A stretch of DNA of 13,040 bases from Planctomycetota bacterium (GTDB lineage Bacteria > Planctomycetota > SZUA-567 > H5-PLA8 > CALKMO01): NCBI GenBank assembly GCA_026417845.1, contig JAOACM010000068.1, forward strand, positions 1-13,040. The letters run 5' to 3'. The notes beneath the pieces were generated by a model. That model had not been told where the DNA came from. It saw only the letters and a program-made list of their open reading frames with translations, and did no database searches. Made by a program: the position numbers and the translations under genes. This document shows, piece by piece, positions 1 to 7,018 of this stretch (position 1 is its first letter; every line of letters starts with the position of its first letter).

Positions 1-307
1 GCTTCCGGACAAACCTGCCGGATTCGTTCGGGGGCCGCGCCGCACCCATCAATGCCTGGGGGAGTATAAGCTGAGTCCGACCGAAAACTCTCCCGCCGCG
101 AAGTCGGTATCGCGGAGTCGCAAGCTTCGCGACGGCAGATTTCCGGACAGGCTCTTCACCGGGCGGATACACCCTCCGATGGTCCGGCGCGTCCGGCCTC
201 CGATGGCGCAACCGTCCGCTGCGCGCACCCCGCCTCGCCGACCGCGGGGCGCACGCCCGTCGGAGGCGCCGGAAGGCAGAACCGGACGGGCCGCCGGGCC
301 GGCCCCG
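1..307. other. Gene-free left edge, no recognised feature
   Basis: I see no supportable gene here. A plus-strand frame stays open from base 2 to 487, but its translation is Arg/Pro-rich without family motifs, and most of its length after 308 is antisense to the archaemetzincin gene, so I treat it as a GC-driven open frame. A short plus-strand frame from base 3 stops at 72-74 and could be the last 23 codons of a gene lying to the left; this cannot be decided from the window. Two copies of CCTCCGATGG occur at 173-182 and 197-206. Near the right end is a GC-rich hairpin that overlaps the archaemetzincin stop codon. Confidence 0.5.
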
Positions 308-309
308 TC
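285..309 (-). terminator. Weak GC-rich hairpin at the end of the archaemetzincin gene
   Basis: GACGGG (285-290) pairs with CCCGTC (304-309), and the pairing extends with GGCC/GGCC around one extra C. It overlaps the TGA stop of the archaemetzincin gene (308-310). No U-tract follows on the minus strand, so it is at best a weak or factor-dependent terminator. Confidence 0.2.
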
Positions 310-1576
310 ACTTTTCCCTGCCTTCCAGAAGCTTAAACGATTTTTCGTAGAAGGCTCGCTCTTTTTCCAGCCCGCTGGCAGCGCAGAAGGCCGCCAGACG
401 CCGGTACCGCTCCGCCGGGGCGGCCCCCGCCGCCCAGCATATCTTCGCCATGCATTCGGGACATTCCCACAATGGCCGCCGGTCTGATTCCTCCCTGTGA
501 TTGCTCCCGCACATGTTGCATTCCCATGCCGTGCAGTGGAGCATCGAGAACATGTGGCCCGTTTCGTGCGCAGCGGTCTTCAGCGTCCGCAGCAGGTACA
601 GCCTGAATCCTTCCTCTCCAGCCGCCGGATCCCCGTTGCGATACAGCGACCACACCCCGACACGCTCGCTCAGCGACGCCTGGCCGAACACGAAGTTCCA
701 GCCTTCTCCGGGCCACAGGTCGGAGGCGGTCAGACCGAGACAGGCCGCGGCGTCATCGGGCAGGTGCGGCTTCAGAACCTCTTCCAGTATGTAGCCGGTC
801 AGTATCTGCCTGTCGCCCCAGGCGGGATGGACGCGCCGGGCTCTGGCCGGTATTGAGTCGAGCGGCACCGCGTCGCGCGTCCTGACCGGCAAATGGAAAC
901 ATATCCCGAGGTACTCAGCCGTCAGCCCGACGATCCTCCATTGTTCCTTCCCGAACCCGCCTATCGGCTGGATGAAAATGACGGTCCGGCGCCCTCTCGG
1001 GAGCGTCGGCCTGGATGCCACATATTCCCGGAACGTCTGCCCGGGCTCCCTGTGGCGGGCGAGCCAGTCGTGGGGGCCGGGTTTGCCGAGAGGGACGTGC
1101 AGCGGGCGGAGCCTGCCGGCGATCTCCGAGAGCTTTTCGACCAGCGCCGCGTCATCCTCCTTCCCGCAGCGGGATTTCCCGCCGTCTCCTGACACTTCTC
1201 CCGCCCCTCCTTCCATCGGGGGCGCGCCATCCGCGGACATCCCGGGTAATGCCGCCGCTCCCTCTTCAAGGCCGGCGGCAGACGTTCCGGTTGCCGGCGC
1301 CTTCCGCATCCGGCCGTCCGCTCGCGGCGAGGGCAGGACCTCAGTTCTCCCGGCGACGCCGGTCCCCGCCCCGGCATTCGACTCCGTTCCCCCCGTTCTC
1401 CCCGTTCCCTCCGCCCCGTCGTTCAGCCCGGTCACCTTTGCCGTTCCCGCGTCCCCGAATCCCGGTCCGAAAGCCGAGTGAAGGGCAAAGATGGAGGCCG
1501 GCAGGAAGGCTGCCGCGAGCGCCGCCACGGCGATCGTCTTCCAAGCCGGTACGGACCTGCGGCCTTCGAGGGACAT
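308..1576 (-). CDS. Membrane-anchored archaemetzincin-family zinc metalloprotease
   Basis: This is a 422-residue protein if started at ATG 1576, which has GGGGAGG ten bases upstream; the open frame runs 29 residues further but that part is Arg/Gly-rich and lacks its own site. Residues 12-32 form one hydrophobic segment (membrane anchor or uncleaved signal), followed by a low-complexity Gly/Ala/Thr/Glu linker at about 41-139. The conserved domain starts near 167 (HDWLARHREPGQTF) and contains IFIQPIGGF and GWNFVFGQASL. The zinc site is HETGH at 337-341 with a third His and Cys at 347-348, then C353-N-M-C356 and C372-PE-C375. This matches the archaemetzincin signature HExxH...HC-x4-C-x-M...C-x2-C, which binds a catalytic and a structural zinc. 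In the sequence, Ser replaces the Gly usual in HxxG, and the spacer before the last CxxC is 16 residues. Substrates of the family are poorly known. The topology suggests the protease domain lies outside the cytoplasmic membrane on a flexible tether. It lies 91 bp downstream of the glycosyltransferase and may share its transcript. Confidence 0.9.
   Translation of the reverse strand: MSLEGRRSVPAWKTIAVAALAAAFLPASIFALHSAFGPGFGDAGTAKVTGLNDGAEGTGRTGGTESNAGAGTGVAGRTEVLPSPRADGRMRKAPATGTSAAGLEEGAAALPGMSADGAPPMEGGAGEVSGDGGKSRCGKEDDAALVEKLSEIAGRLRPLHVPLGKPGPHDWLARHREPGQTFREYVASRPTLPRGRRTVIFIQPIGGFGKEQWRIVGLTAEYLGICFHLPVRTRDAVPLDSIPARARRVHPAWGDRQILTGYILEEVLKPHLPDDAAACLGLTASDLWPGEGWNFVFGQASLSERVGVWSLYRNGDPAAGEEGFRLYLLRTLKTAAHETGHMFSMLHCTAWECNMCGSNHREESDRRPLWECPECMAKICWAAGAAPAERYRRLAAFCAASGLEKERAFYEKSFKLLEGREK
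1384..1410 (+). repeat. Three-unit 9-bp tandem repeat inside the archaemetzincin linker
   Basis: Units CCGTTCCCC, CCGTTCTCC and CCGTTCCCT follow one another, with a decayed fourth unit starting CCG at 1411. Read on the minus strand in frame, the units encode GTG-RTG-GTE within the Gly/Thr-rich linker. A nine-base unit keeps the frame, so the linker could grow or shrink by slippage without breaking the protein. Confidence 0.75.
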
Positions 1577-1586
1577 CGGTCTCAAG

Positions 1587-1593
1587 CCTCCCC
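1587..1593 (-). promoter_or_regulatory. Ribosome binding site deciding the archaemetzincin start
   Basis: On the minus strand this reads GGGGAGG, ten bases before ATG 1576. It supports the shorter protein starting MSLEGRRS over the longer open frame, which would add 29 residues. Confidence 0.6.
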
Positions 1594-1667
1594 CCCCGCC
1601 CCGGCAACACGCGCAGGTTTCCGTCCGCTGGAGGGGCGGGCGCCTGGCGCGGCGCCGCCGCACGCGG

Positions 1668-3098
1668 TCATCGCCACCCCCGCGCGCGTCCTCTGCCGAA
1701 ACAGGCCAGCGCGGAGTCGGCCGTCATCGCGGCGTACATAAGGCCGGCCAGCGGAAGCGATACCGCCCATGCCTGGGACAGCCCGTAGAAAGCGACGGCC
1801 GGCAGATACGCCGCGTGCATGGCTGCCCACGTCAGCAGCCCTTCCACCAGGTACACCATCGCCCACCACTTCGGCACGGACGTCTCTACGGATCCGGACC
1901 AAACTATCGGCAGCGCGATACCGAGGAGCGTCAGCGCAGGCGGAACAAGGAAAACGACCAGCATCGCGAGCTCCGCCGCCACAAGCCGCAGCCACGAGTA
2001 CCGCAGCTCGGCAAAAGCCGACCTCCTCACCATCTTCCAGACGGAACCGACGGTTCCGTATTCCCGGATGCTCCGCACATCCGACCGGCTCATCCTGAGG
2101 CGTATCGGCATTCCCACCCCTTTGACCGCCTTCGCCAGGCTTATGTCGTCTATGATCGCGTCCCTGATGCGTCTGAAGGAGCCGATCGCCTCGAGGGCTG
2201 ATCTGGCGAGCAGTATGCAGCCCCCGGCCGCCGCCGCGACGCGGCTCTCCGGATCCTCGACCCTCCGCATGGGATACAGGAGGTTGAAGAAAAACACAAA
2301 AGGAGGGATCAGGAGCTTTTCAGCGAAGGATCTGCATCTGAGCCGCGCGGTCCTGCTGTTGAGCGCCAGGCGGCCGGCCTCGCTCTCGGCCACGAGCCTC
2401 CGGAGCGAATCGGCGGAGTGTACGATGTCGGCGTCAGTAAGCAGCAGGTATTCGGGCGCGAAGTCAGCCGGCGGCCTGGAGCCTTCCATGCCGACAACCG
2501 CCGTCGCGCCCGGCGGCCCCTCCAGTTGCTTCCCTATGTTCCGGCGCTCACCAAGACTTTCGCCCACCGCGTCTTTCCCGGTCCCTTCCTTTGCTGGCCG
2601 CTCCGTTGCGCCAGACGCTGCGGTCACGTAGGCTTTATCCGACGCGACGTCAGACCCGGCCGGGGAGAACTCCGCGAACTTCAGGCCGCACGCGGCTGCC
2701 CCCTGCTGAAGCGCCCACACCTTGCCGACCCAGCCCTCGGGTAGCGGTCCGCCCTTGACGACCGTCAGCCTCCCGCCGGCGCTCCGGGCCTCGGCAACCT
2801 CCAGCGCCACCTCGGCTGTCCCGTCGGAGGACCTGTCGTCCACCAGGAATACATGGAACCGGCCCGGATAATCCTGCCACAGCACCGTCGGCAGACTCGC
2901 CGGGATCGTATCGGCCTCGTTCCGGGCCGGTATCAACACCGCCACGTCGGGCCAGCGGGCCGGATCAGGGGGATATTCCGCATCCTCTCCCACAGGCTTG
3001 AGGTCCCAGGGACGCGCCGGGTGAAGCAATACGCCGCACCAGGCGATCAGCGCGACTGCCCCCAGCGCGCCGGCAATTATCGCTGCGCATTCCCACAT
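1668..3098 (-). CDS. hpnB: HpnB-type hopene-associated family 2 glycosyltransferase with an internal insert
   Basis: 476 residues from ATG 3098. I chose this start because the N-terminal membrane segment (3-25) follows it directly and the 81 residues further upstream look non-coding; no good ribosome site is visible. GT2 landmarks are WPDVAVLIPARNEAD at about 49-63, LVDDRSSDGT at 85-94 (nucleotide-binding DD), the HpnB-like GWVGKVWA at 122-129, LLTDADI with the metal-binding DxD at 222-224, and IIDDISLA near 315-322 as the likely catalytic base region. VWKMVRRSAF follows, then a C-terminal membrane region of several helices (about 372-466). HpnB proteins usually have about 390 residues. The excess is a low-complexity insert at about 141-211 between GKVWA...LKFAEF and FAPEYLLLTDADI. 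The family is linked to hopanoid side-chain synthesis by gene neighbourhood in other genomes, but no squalene-hopene cyclase is present here, so the acceptor is open. It is divergent from the LarA-like gene. Confidence 0.85.
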   Translation of the reverse strand: MWECAAIIAGALGAVALIAWCGVLLHPARPWDLKPVGEDAEYPPDPARWPDVAVLIPARNEADTIPASLPTVLWQDYPGRFHVFLVDDRSSDGTAEVALEVAEARSAGGRLTVVKGGPLPEGWVGKVWALQQGAAACGLKFAEFSPAGSDVASDKAYVTAASGATERPAKEGTGKDAVGESLGERRNIGKQLEGPPGATAVVGMEGSRPPADFAPEYLLLTDADIVHSADSLRRLVAESEAGRLALNSRTARLRCRSFAEKLLIPPFVFFFNLLYPMRRVEDPESRVAAAAGGCILLARSALEAIGSFRRIRDAIIDDISLAKAVKGVGMPIRLRMSRSDVRSIREYGTVGSVWKMVRRSAFAELRYSWLRLVAAELAMLVVFLVPPALTLLGIALPIVWSGSVETSVPKWWAMVYLVEGLLTWAAMHAAYLPAVAFYGLSQAWAVSLPLAGLMYAAMTADSALACFGRGRARGWR

Positions 3099-3334
3099 GT
3101 CATTGATGTGTAACCCGCGCCCGACCGCTGGCGCAAGCGAATATGTGCGCCATCGCGGCGATCCGGCGATCGTCCACCTGCGCGACGATGGTTCCGGGGG
3201 CCGGGTGCGTCGCCTTCCCTGCGGGAGATGCCTGCCTCCACAAAGAGACCTCCGGGCGACCGCCGCCGCGGCCCGATCCACGCCCGCCGGAGAAATCGAA
3301 AGTGCTCCCCGGATGAAAGTACCTGCGCCCAGCC

Positions 3335-3362
3335 TTGACAACGCCCGCCTTTGGCCGAGACT
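3335..3362 (+). promoter_or_regulatory. Possible promoter of the LarA-like gene
   Basis: TTGACA at 3335-3340 is a perfect sigma-70 -35 box, followed after 16 bases by GAGACT at 3357-3362, which matches only 3 of 6 positions of TATAAT. If used, transcription would begin close to 3370, which excludes the TTG at 3335 as start codon and favours ATG 3371, 3383 or 3440. The rest of the divergent region 3099-3334 shows nothing clear. Confidence 0.2.
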
Positions 3363-3370
3363 CTCCCCCT

Positions 3371-5074
3371 ATGCGCGCCAACATGTGGACACGGTTTCTG
3401 TCGCTTTCCGGATTCCGGAGACCCTCGCCGGCGAGAGGTATGGCATCCGGCATCCGCGAACGCTTCCTGCCAGCGGCCCGGCCGCTGCTGGACCGTTTCG
3501 GTCTCGGCAAACCTTTGCGGGAGATCGCCGCCGGGCGCCGGCGCGCATCCATACTCGTTGGCGATACCTGGCACCCCGCCGAGTACCGCCCTGTTATTGA
3601 GGAGACGATAGATATACTTGTACAGTCCGGCGTCAGGGAATCGCGGATAACGATACTCATTGCCAGGGGGTTGCGCCCGCCAACGATGGGCCTCCGCCCG
3701 ATGCGGCTCTACGGCGAACCGACGACAGGCAGTTTCGCCATCGAAAACGCAGGCCTTTCGATGGTATCCGCCCCCGGCGCCGGTCTCTTACCTGGCGCCG
3801 ATATCAGGTCGCCTGCGGCGCCTTTCGACCCGCGCTGGACGGCGGCAGACATAAGGATACTGATCGGCACCGTACTGCCGCACCCGTTCGTAGGCTGGTC
3901 AGGCGGTGCGGATCTGATATGTCCGGGCATCACAGGCCCTATGATCGCCGGGACCGATCAGCCTGCGCCGGAACAGGACGCCGGGGAGTTCAGGAAGGCG
4001 CTGGAATCCTGCGCCTCCGCCGCCCCGCCGACCTTTTCCTGCTACATATTGCAGTGCCCGTTCGATGATTTGCCCGGCAGGAGCCCCGGGGCGTGCGTGG
4101 CGCTGTGGGGCGGCGAAGGTCTGGCTACTGAGGCTTTCGCGGCCGCCGCGAACCTGGCACGCGAGGCGTTCCTCGCGGAGGCATCGCCAGCCCGCGACAT
4201 CCTGCTACGCCCGCCAGACCTGAGCGCGATGGGTTCCGTCCTCTTTGCGCTGGCAGCAGCGGCGCGGTTTGCGAAGTGGCTGGAGCCGGGAAGCGGTTCG
4301 CGCATATGGATACCTCTGGCTGGTGAGGAGGAGGCCGACGAGGCGGCCGACGCGCTGGCGGCCATCGAGAAACGAGGTGTCGGCGGCGTAGGCTTCGCGG
4401 ATCCCTGGACGATCGAGCCGGCGGCGAGGGGTATCGAGGCGATCGGGGCAAGTGGCGCCATCCTGCGGTTTGCGTTCGTACCCTACCGTCGCGGCGCCCG
4501 ACCCGGGCGTACCGGGGCTGCCGGTTGCGAATATGCGGAAATCAGCGAAAGAGGAGGCGTATCTGCTGAGAGCCTGCCCGGAAACCTCCAGATGGAAGAG
4601 ACGGCTTCTAACCCTGAGCTTTGCAGCCGGGAAGGCTTTAAGAGTCTATCCAGAAACTCCCGTGGCAGCCAAGGCTTCAGCAGCGGGTCGCCAGATCGGG
4701 CCGGAGGTTTTCGGACAGGCTCTAAAGGAGTGGAAGTCAGGGGAGGAGCCAGCGATGGCCGCCTCGGAGAGCGGAACGGCAGAGGAAAGGTGGAAGCAAG
4801 CCGCGGAAGCACTGCCGCGTTTGAGGACGCTCGAAGGAAGTGGGATGGCGGAGGTCTCGGACGGGCGAACGAAGACGATGCGGCGGACGGGAATGGCGGA
4901 AGGTGCGGTGGCGAGACGGTCGAGATACCCGACTGGGCGGAGATCGTTCCGCTTCCGGAAGTGGCTGGCGACCTGGAACCCGCCCGAACGCTTTATGTGC
5001 ACGACCCCTGGCGGGTAATTCCGGCGGGAGGAGAAAGGCGCGGCGCGACATCAGGAGCAACCGCATTCCGCTGA
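3371..5074 (+). CDS. LarA/DUF2088-family protein, probably not a lactate racemase
   Basis: 567 residues from ATG 3371. The start is uncertain: the frame opens at TTG 3335, and ATG 3383 and 3440 are alternatives; none has a good ribosome site. Numbering below is from 3335. The LarA N-domain is recognisable from LGKPLREIAAG (57-67) through SILVGDTWHPAEY (72-84) and ITILIARGLRPP (105-116), then LPHPFVGWSGGADLICPGI (181-199), which matches the LarA core PHxxxGYSGGxK-x-x-x-PGI. Nickel-pincer lactate racemases use an Arg in DxTRP, a His in TGTHRP and a Lys after SGG. Here these positions read DTWHP, ARGLRP and SGGAD, so the cofactor lysine is Asp and the other two are changed; the His of PH (183) is kept. 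A low-complexity insert lies at about 387-526 (nt 4493-4912), followed by a conserved-looking tail VEIPDWAEIVPLPEVAG and TLYVHDPWRVI. It may be a cofactor-free paralogue or act on another substrate. It converges on hisS with 15 bp between stop codons. Confidence 0.75.
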   Translation: MRANMWTRFLSLSGFRRPSPARGMASGIRERFLPAARPLLDRFGLGKPLREIAAGRRRASILVGDTWHPAEYRPVIEETIDILVQSGVRESRITILIARGLRPPTMGLRPMRLYGEPTTGSFAIENAGLSMVSAPGAGLLPGADIRSPAAPFDPRWTAADIRILIGTVLPHPFVGWSGGADLICPGITGPMIAGTDQPAPEQDAGEFRKALESCASAAPPTFSCYILQCPFDDLPGRSPGACVALWGGEGLATEAFAAAANLAREAFLAEASPARDILLRPPDLSAMGSVLFALAAAARFAKWLEPGSGSRIWIPLAGEEEADEAADALAAIEKRGVGGVGFADPWTIEPAARGIEAIGASGAILRFAFVPYRRGARPGRTGAAGCEYAEISERGGVSAESLPGNLQMEETASNPELCSREGFKSLSRNSRGSQGFSSGSPDRAGGFRTGSKGVEVRGGASDGRLGERNGRGKVEASRGSTAAFEDARRKWDGGGLGRANEDDAADGNGGRCGGETVEIPDWAEIVPLPEVAGDLEPARTLYVHDPWRVIPAGGERRGATSGATAFR

Positions 5075-5089
5075 GGCGCTTTTCCCTGT

Positions 5090-6436
5090 TCAGGCTGGCG
5101 GCCCGGACCGGGGAGTAGCGCCGTCCGATGCCAGCCACGCGCGGACCGTAGCTGCAGCATCAGTCCTGGCCACGTCGCGCTCCTCGCCGGAATCCATCTT
5201 CTTTATCCTGACCTTTCCCGCTTCGATCTCCCTCTCGCCGACCACGGCCACAAATGGAAATCCCATCCGCGACGCGAACGAGAACTGCCTGGAAAGATTC
5301 GCGTCCCCGACATACTGATATGCAGGTATGCCGGCGCTCCTGAGCTCGCCCGCCAGGGCCAAGGCGTGCGGAACCATCGCTGGCCCGCCGACAGCCACCA
5401 TCACCAGGGCCTCGGACTTGACCCCGCGCACAAGCCCTTCTTTCGCCAGCACCGCTATCAGACGCTCGACTCCGAAGGCAAATCCGACCGCACCGGCGGG
5501 CTTGCCCCCGTACGACTCGACCATGCCGTCGTAGCGCCCCCCGCCGCCGAAGGATATATCGCCGAGAGCCTTCGACCGTATCTCGAATATCGGGCCGGTA
5601 TAGTACCCAAGCCCTCTGACAAGCGAGGGAACCACGGTCACCCGTCCGCCGGAGCCGGAGGGAGCCAGTATCTCCAGTATCCGCCGCAGCTCCGAAACGC
5701 CCTCGATTCCGACTGCGCTGCCGGCGACGGAGGTTTCCATCCTCCTCAGTATCTCATCGTTGCCGGAGACATCCCGCGGCAGCATATCCGCGAAGCGGTC
5801 GTACTTTTCTGCCGGCCCTCCCCTTTCGATCGCGTACCCCCTGACCGCCGCATGGCCGATCTTGTCGAGCTTGTCCAGCGCCCTGAGCACGACATCCTGA
5901 GACGCCGGATCGCATATCCCTGCCGCCTCGAGCTGCCCTCTCAGTATCTTGCGGTTGTTTATCAGTATCGCGAAATCGTCCAGACCGAACTCCTTCATCA
6001 CGGCTGATGCCAGCGTCAGTATCTCGGCCTCGCAATCCATCGTATACGGGCCGATGATGTCCACGTCCGCCTGGCAGAATTCGCGATACCTGTTGCTCTG
6101 CGGATTCTCGTAGCGCCACACCTTTCCGATCTGATACCTCTTGAACGGTCTTATCATCTGATTTGAAGCGGCCGCTACGCGACCGAGGGATGCGGTGAAC
6201 TCGAATATGAGCCCGAGCTTTCTGCCCGCCTTGTCCGCGAAGCTGTATATCTGCTCCTCGACCTCGGCGCCGGCCTTGCGGGACAGCGTCTCCATGTGCT
6301 CGATCGCCGGCGTGTCGAAATCGGAAAACCCGAACTGCAGGAATATGTTCCGCAGCCTGTCTATGACCCTCCGCCTGACCGAGGCGTCTTCGTAGAGAAT
6401 ATCCCTGGTTCCCTTGGGAGGCTGGAATCTGTCCAT
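5090..6436 (-). CDS. hisS: Histidyl-tRNA synthetase
   Basis: 448 residues from ATG 6436 (MDRFQPPKGTRDI). An ATG 12 bases further upstream (6448) is possible; neither has a strong ribosome site. It charges tRNA-His with histidine in the cytoplasm as a class II dimer. Numbered from 6436: PPKGTRDI near 6-13; motif 1 with DTPAIE at 41-46; FEFTASLGR at about 78-86; motif 2 WRYENPQSNRYREFCQ followed by ADVDIIG at about 107-129; LVRGLGYYTGPIFEI at about 272-286; motif 3 GGGGRYDGM and GFAFGVERL at about 297-326; then an anticodon-binding domain from about 345 (ALVMVAVGG, AYQYVGDANLSRQF, MGFPFVAVVGE). PFKRYQIGKVWR and the RGLGYY variant of RGLDYY place it in a HisRS subgroup that resembles archaeal enzymes rather than the E. 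coli type; as I recall RG(M/L)GYYTG also occurs in some bacterial enzymes. It is 22 bp downstream of the STAS gene and probably co-transcribed. Confidence 0.96.
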   Translation of the reverse strand: MDRFQPPKGTRDILYEDASVRRRVIDRLRNIFLQFGFSDFDTPAIEHMETLSRKAGAEVEEQIYSFADKAGRKLGLIFEFTASLGRVAAASNQMIRPFKRYQIGKVWRYENPQSNRYREFCQADVDIIGPYTMDCEAEILTLASAVMKEFGLDDFAILINNRKILRGQLEAAGICDPASQDVVLRALDKLDKIGHAAVRGYAIERGGPAEKYDRFADMLPRDVSGNDEILRRMETSVAGSAVGIEGVSELRRILEILAPSGSGGRVTVVPSLVRGLGYYTGPIFEIRSKALGDISFGGGGRYDGMVESYGGKPAGAVGFAFGVERLIAVLAKEGLVRGVKSEALVMVAVGGPAMVPHALALAGELRSAGIPAYQYVGDANLSRQFSFASRMGFPFVAVVGEREIEAGKVRIKKMDSGEERDVARTDAAATVRAWLASDGATPRSGPPA

Positions 6437-6458
6437 CGGGATCCCCATCCGGAAGTCG

Positions 6459-6773
6459 CTATTCCTTCACGGTGAACAGGTCCAGAAGTCCGAGCATCTG
6501 CAGGACCTGCTTCGCGGCCGGGCTGGGAGATCGGAGAAGGAGCGTGGCATCCGCATTGGAGCACTGGCCGAGAATATCCAGCAGGGTCCCGGCGCCGGCC
6601 GAGGACATCCGATCCACTTTCGAGAGGTTCAGTACGATGTTTTTTCTGCCTTTCTCGAGCAGTTCCATTACGGTGTCGTGCAGGTCCTGAAACGAGTAGG
6701 AGTCCAGGGATCCCTTCACGATCAGTTCCGTGCTCCCGTTCGGCATTTCGAGAGTCTGGAGTTCAAAAGCCAT
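6459..6773 (-). CDS. STAS-domain protein, anti-sigma factor antagonist type
   Basis: 104 residues from ATG 6773, which has GGAAGG eight bases upstream; the longer open frame would add 62 residues with no domain. It is a single STAS domain: a first strand pair (ELQTLEM, STELIVKGSLD), helix (FQDLHDTVMELLEKG), central strand KNIVLNLSKVDRM, and the loop-helix SSAGAGTLLDIL at 57-68. The Ser pair 57-58 sits where SpoIIAA/RsbV-type proteins carry the serine phosphorylated by a cognate HPK kinase. The usual SSGLG is SSAGAG here, so control by phosphorylation is plausible but not certain. No anti-sigma kinase or phosphatase gene is in the window. It is followed 22 bp later by hisS, an unusual partner. 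Confidence 0.85.
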   Translation of the reverse strand: MAFELQTLEMPNGSTELIVKGSLDSYSFQDLHDTVMELLEKGRKNIVLNLSKVDRMSSAGAGTLLDILGQCSNADATLLLRSPSPAAKQVLQMLGLLDLFTVKE

Positions 6774-6781
6774 GATTGCCG

Positions 6782-6787
6782 CCTTCC
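6782..6787 (-). promoter_or_regulatory. Ribosome binding site deciding the STAS start
   Basis: On the minus strand this reads GGAAGG, eight bases before ATG 6773. It supports the 104-residue single-domain protein over a 166-residue reading from 6959. Confidence 0.55.
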
Positions 6788-6876
6788 TGCCCGAACGCTG
6801 ACCGTCAGGCTCGCGAAAAGCTTCGGTTTCCCCTTTGAGCGACGGAAGGATGCCCCCCCCGACTTCACAAATGGGT

Positions 6877-6905
6877 ATCATGTCGCATAACTCCTGCAAG
6901 GGCAA
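6877..6905 (-). promoter_or_regulatory. Candidate sigma-70-like promoter for STAS-hisS
   Basis: On the minus strand TTGCCC (6905-6900) is followed after 17 bases by CATGAT (6882-6877); each matches its consensus at 4 of 6 positions. The start would be near 6870, about 97 bases before the STAS ATG. The match is modest, and the hairpin at 6964-7018 would then lie upstream of the transcript. Confidence 0.25.
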
Positions 6906-6963
6906 AATCCGCGCGAAGGCAGGCCAGCCTCCACCCGAGGCGCTTCTGGAACCCAGCATCAGG

Positions 6964-7018
6964 CTTTGCAGCTACGGCCATGCGCCCGAGGCATGGGGGA
7001 ACGACCGTAACTGCAAGG
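6964..7018. repeat. Long imperfect inverted repeat (two-stage hairpin)
   Basis: TTGCAGCTACGG (6966-6977) pairs with CCGTAACTGCAA (7005-7016), 11 of 12 positions, extended by a G-T wobble (6965/7017) and a C-G pair (6964/7018). Inside it CCATGC (6978-6983) pairs with GCATGG (6991-6996) around a 7-base loop. It could form as DNA cruciform or in RNA of either strand. It lies about 190 bp upstream of the STAS ATG. Confidence 0.7.

Noticed and set aside
179..487. Plus-strand open frame at the left edge.
   Set aside because: It overlaps the conserved 3' end of the archaemetzincin on the opposite strand and has Arg/Pro-rich, non-protein-like composition.
5912..6100. RGLGYY in place of RGLDYY and other non-E. 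coli-like features of HisRS, considered as signs of an inactive paralogue.
   Set aside because: All class II motifs are present, and as I recall this variant is found in other bona fide HisRS enzymes, so there is no case for loss of function.
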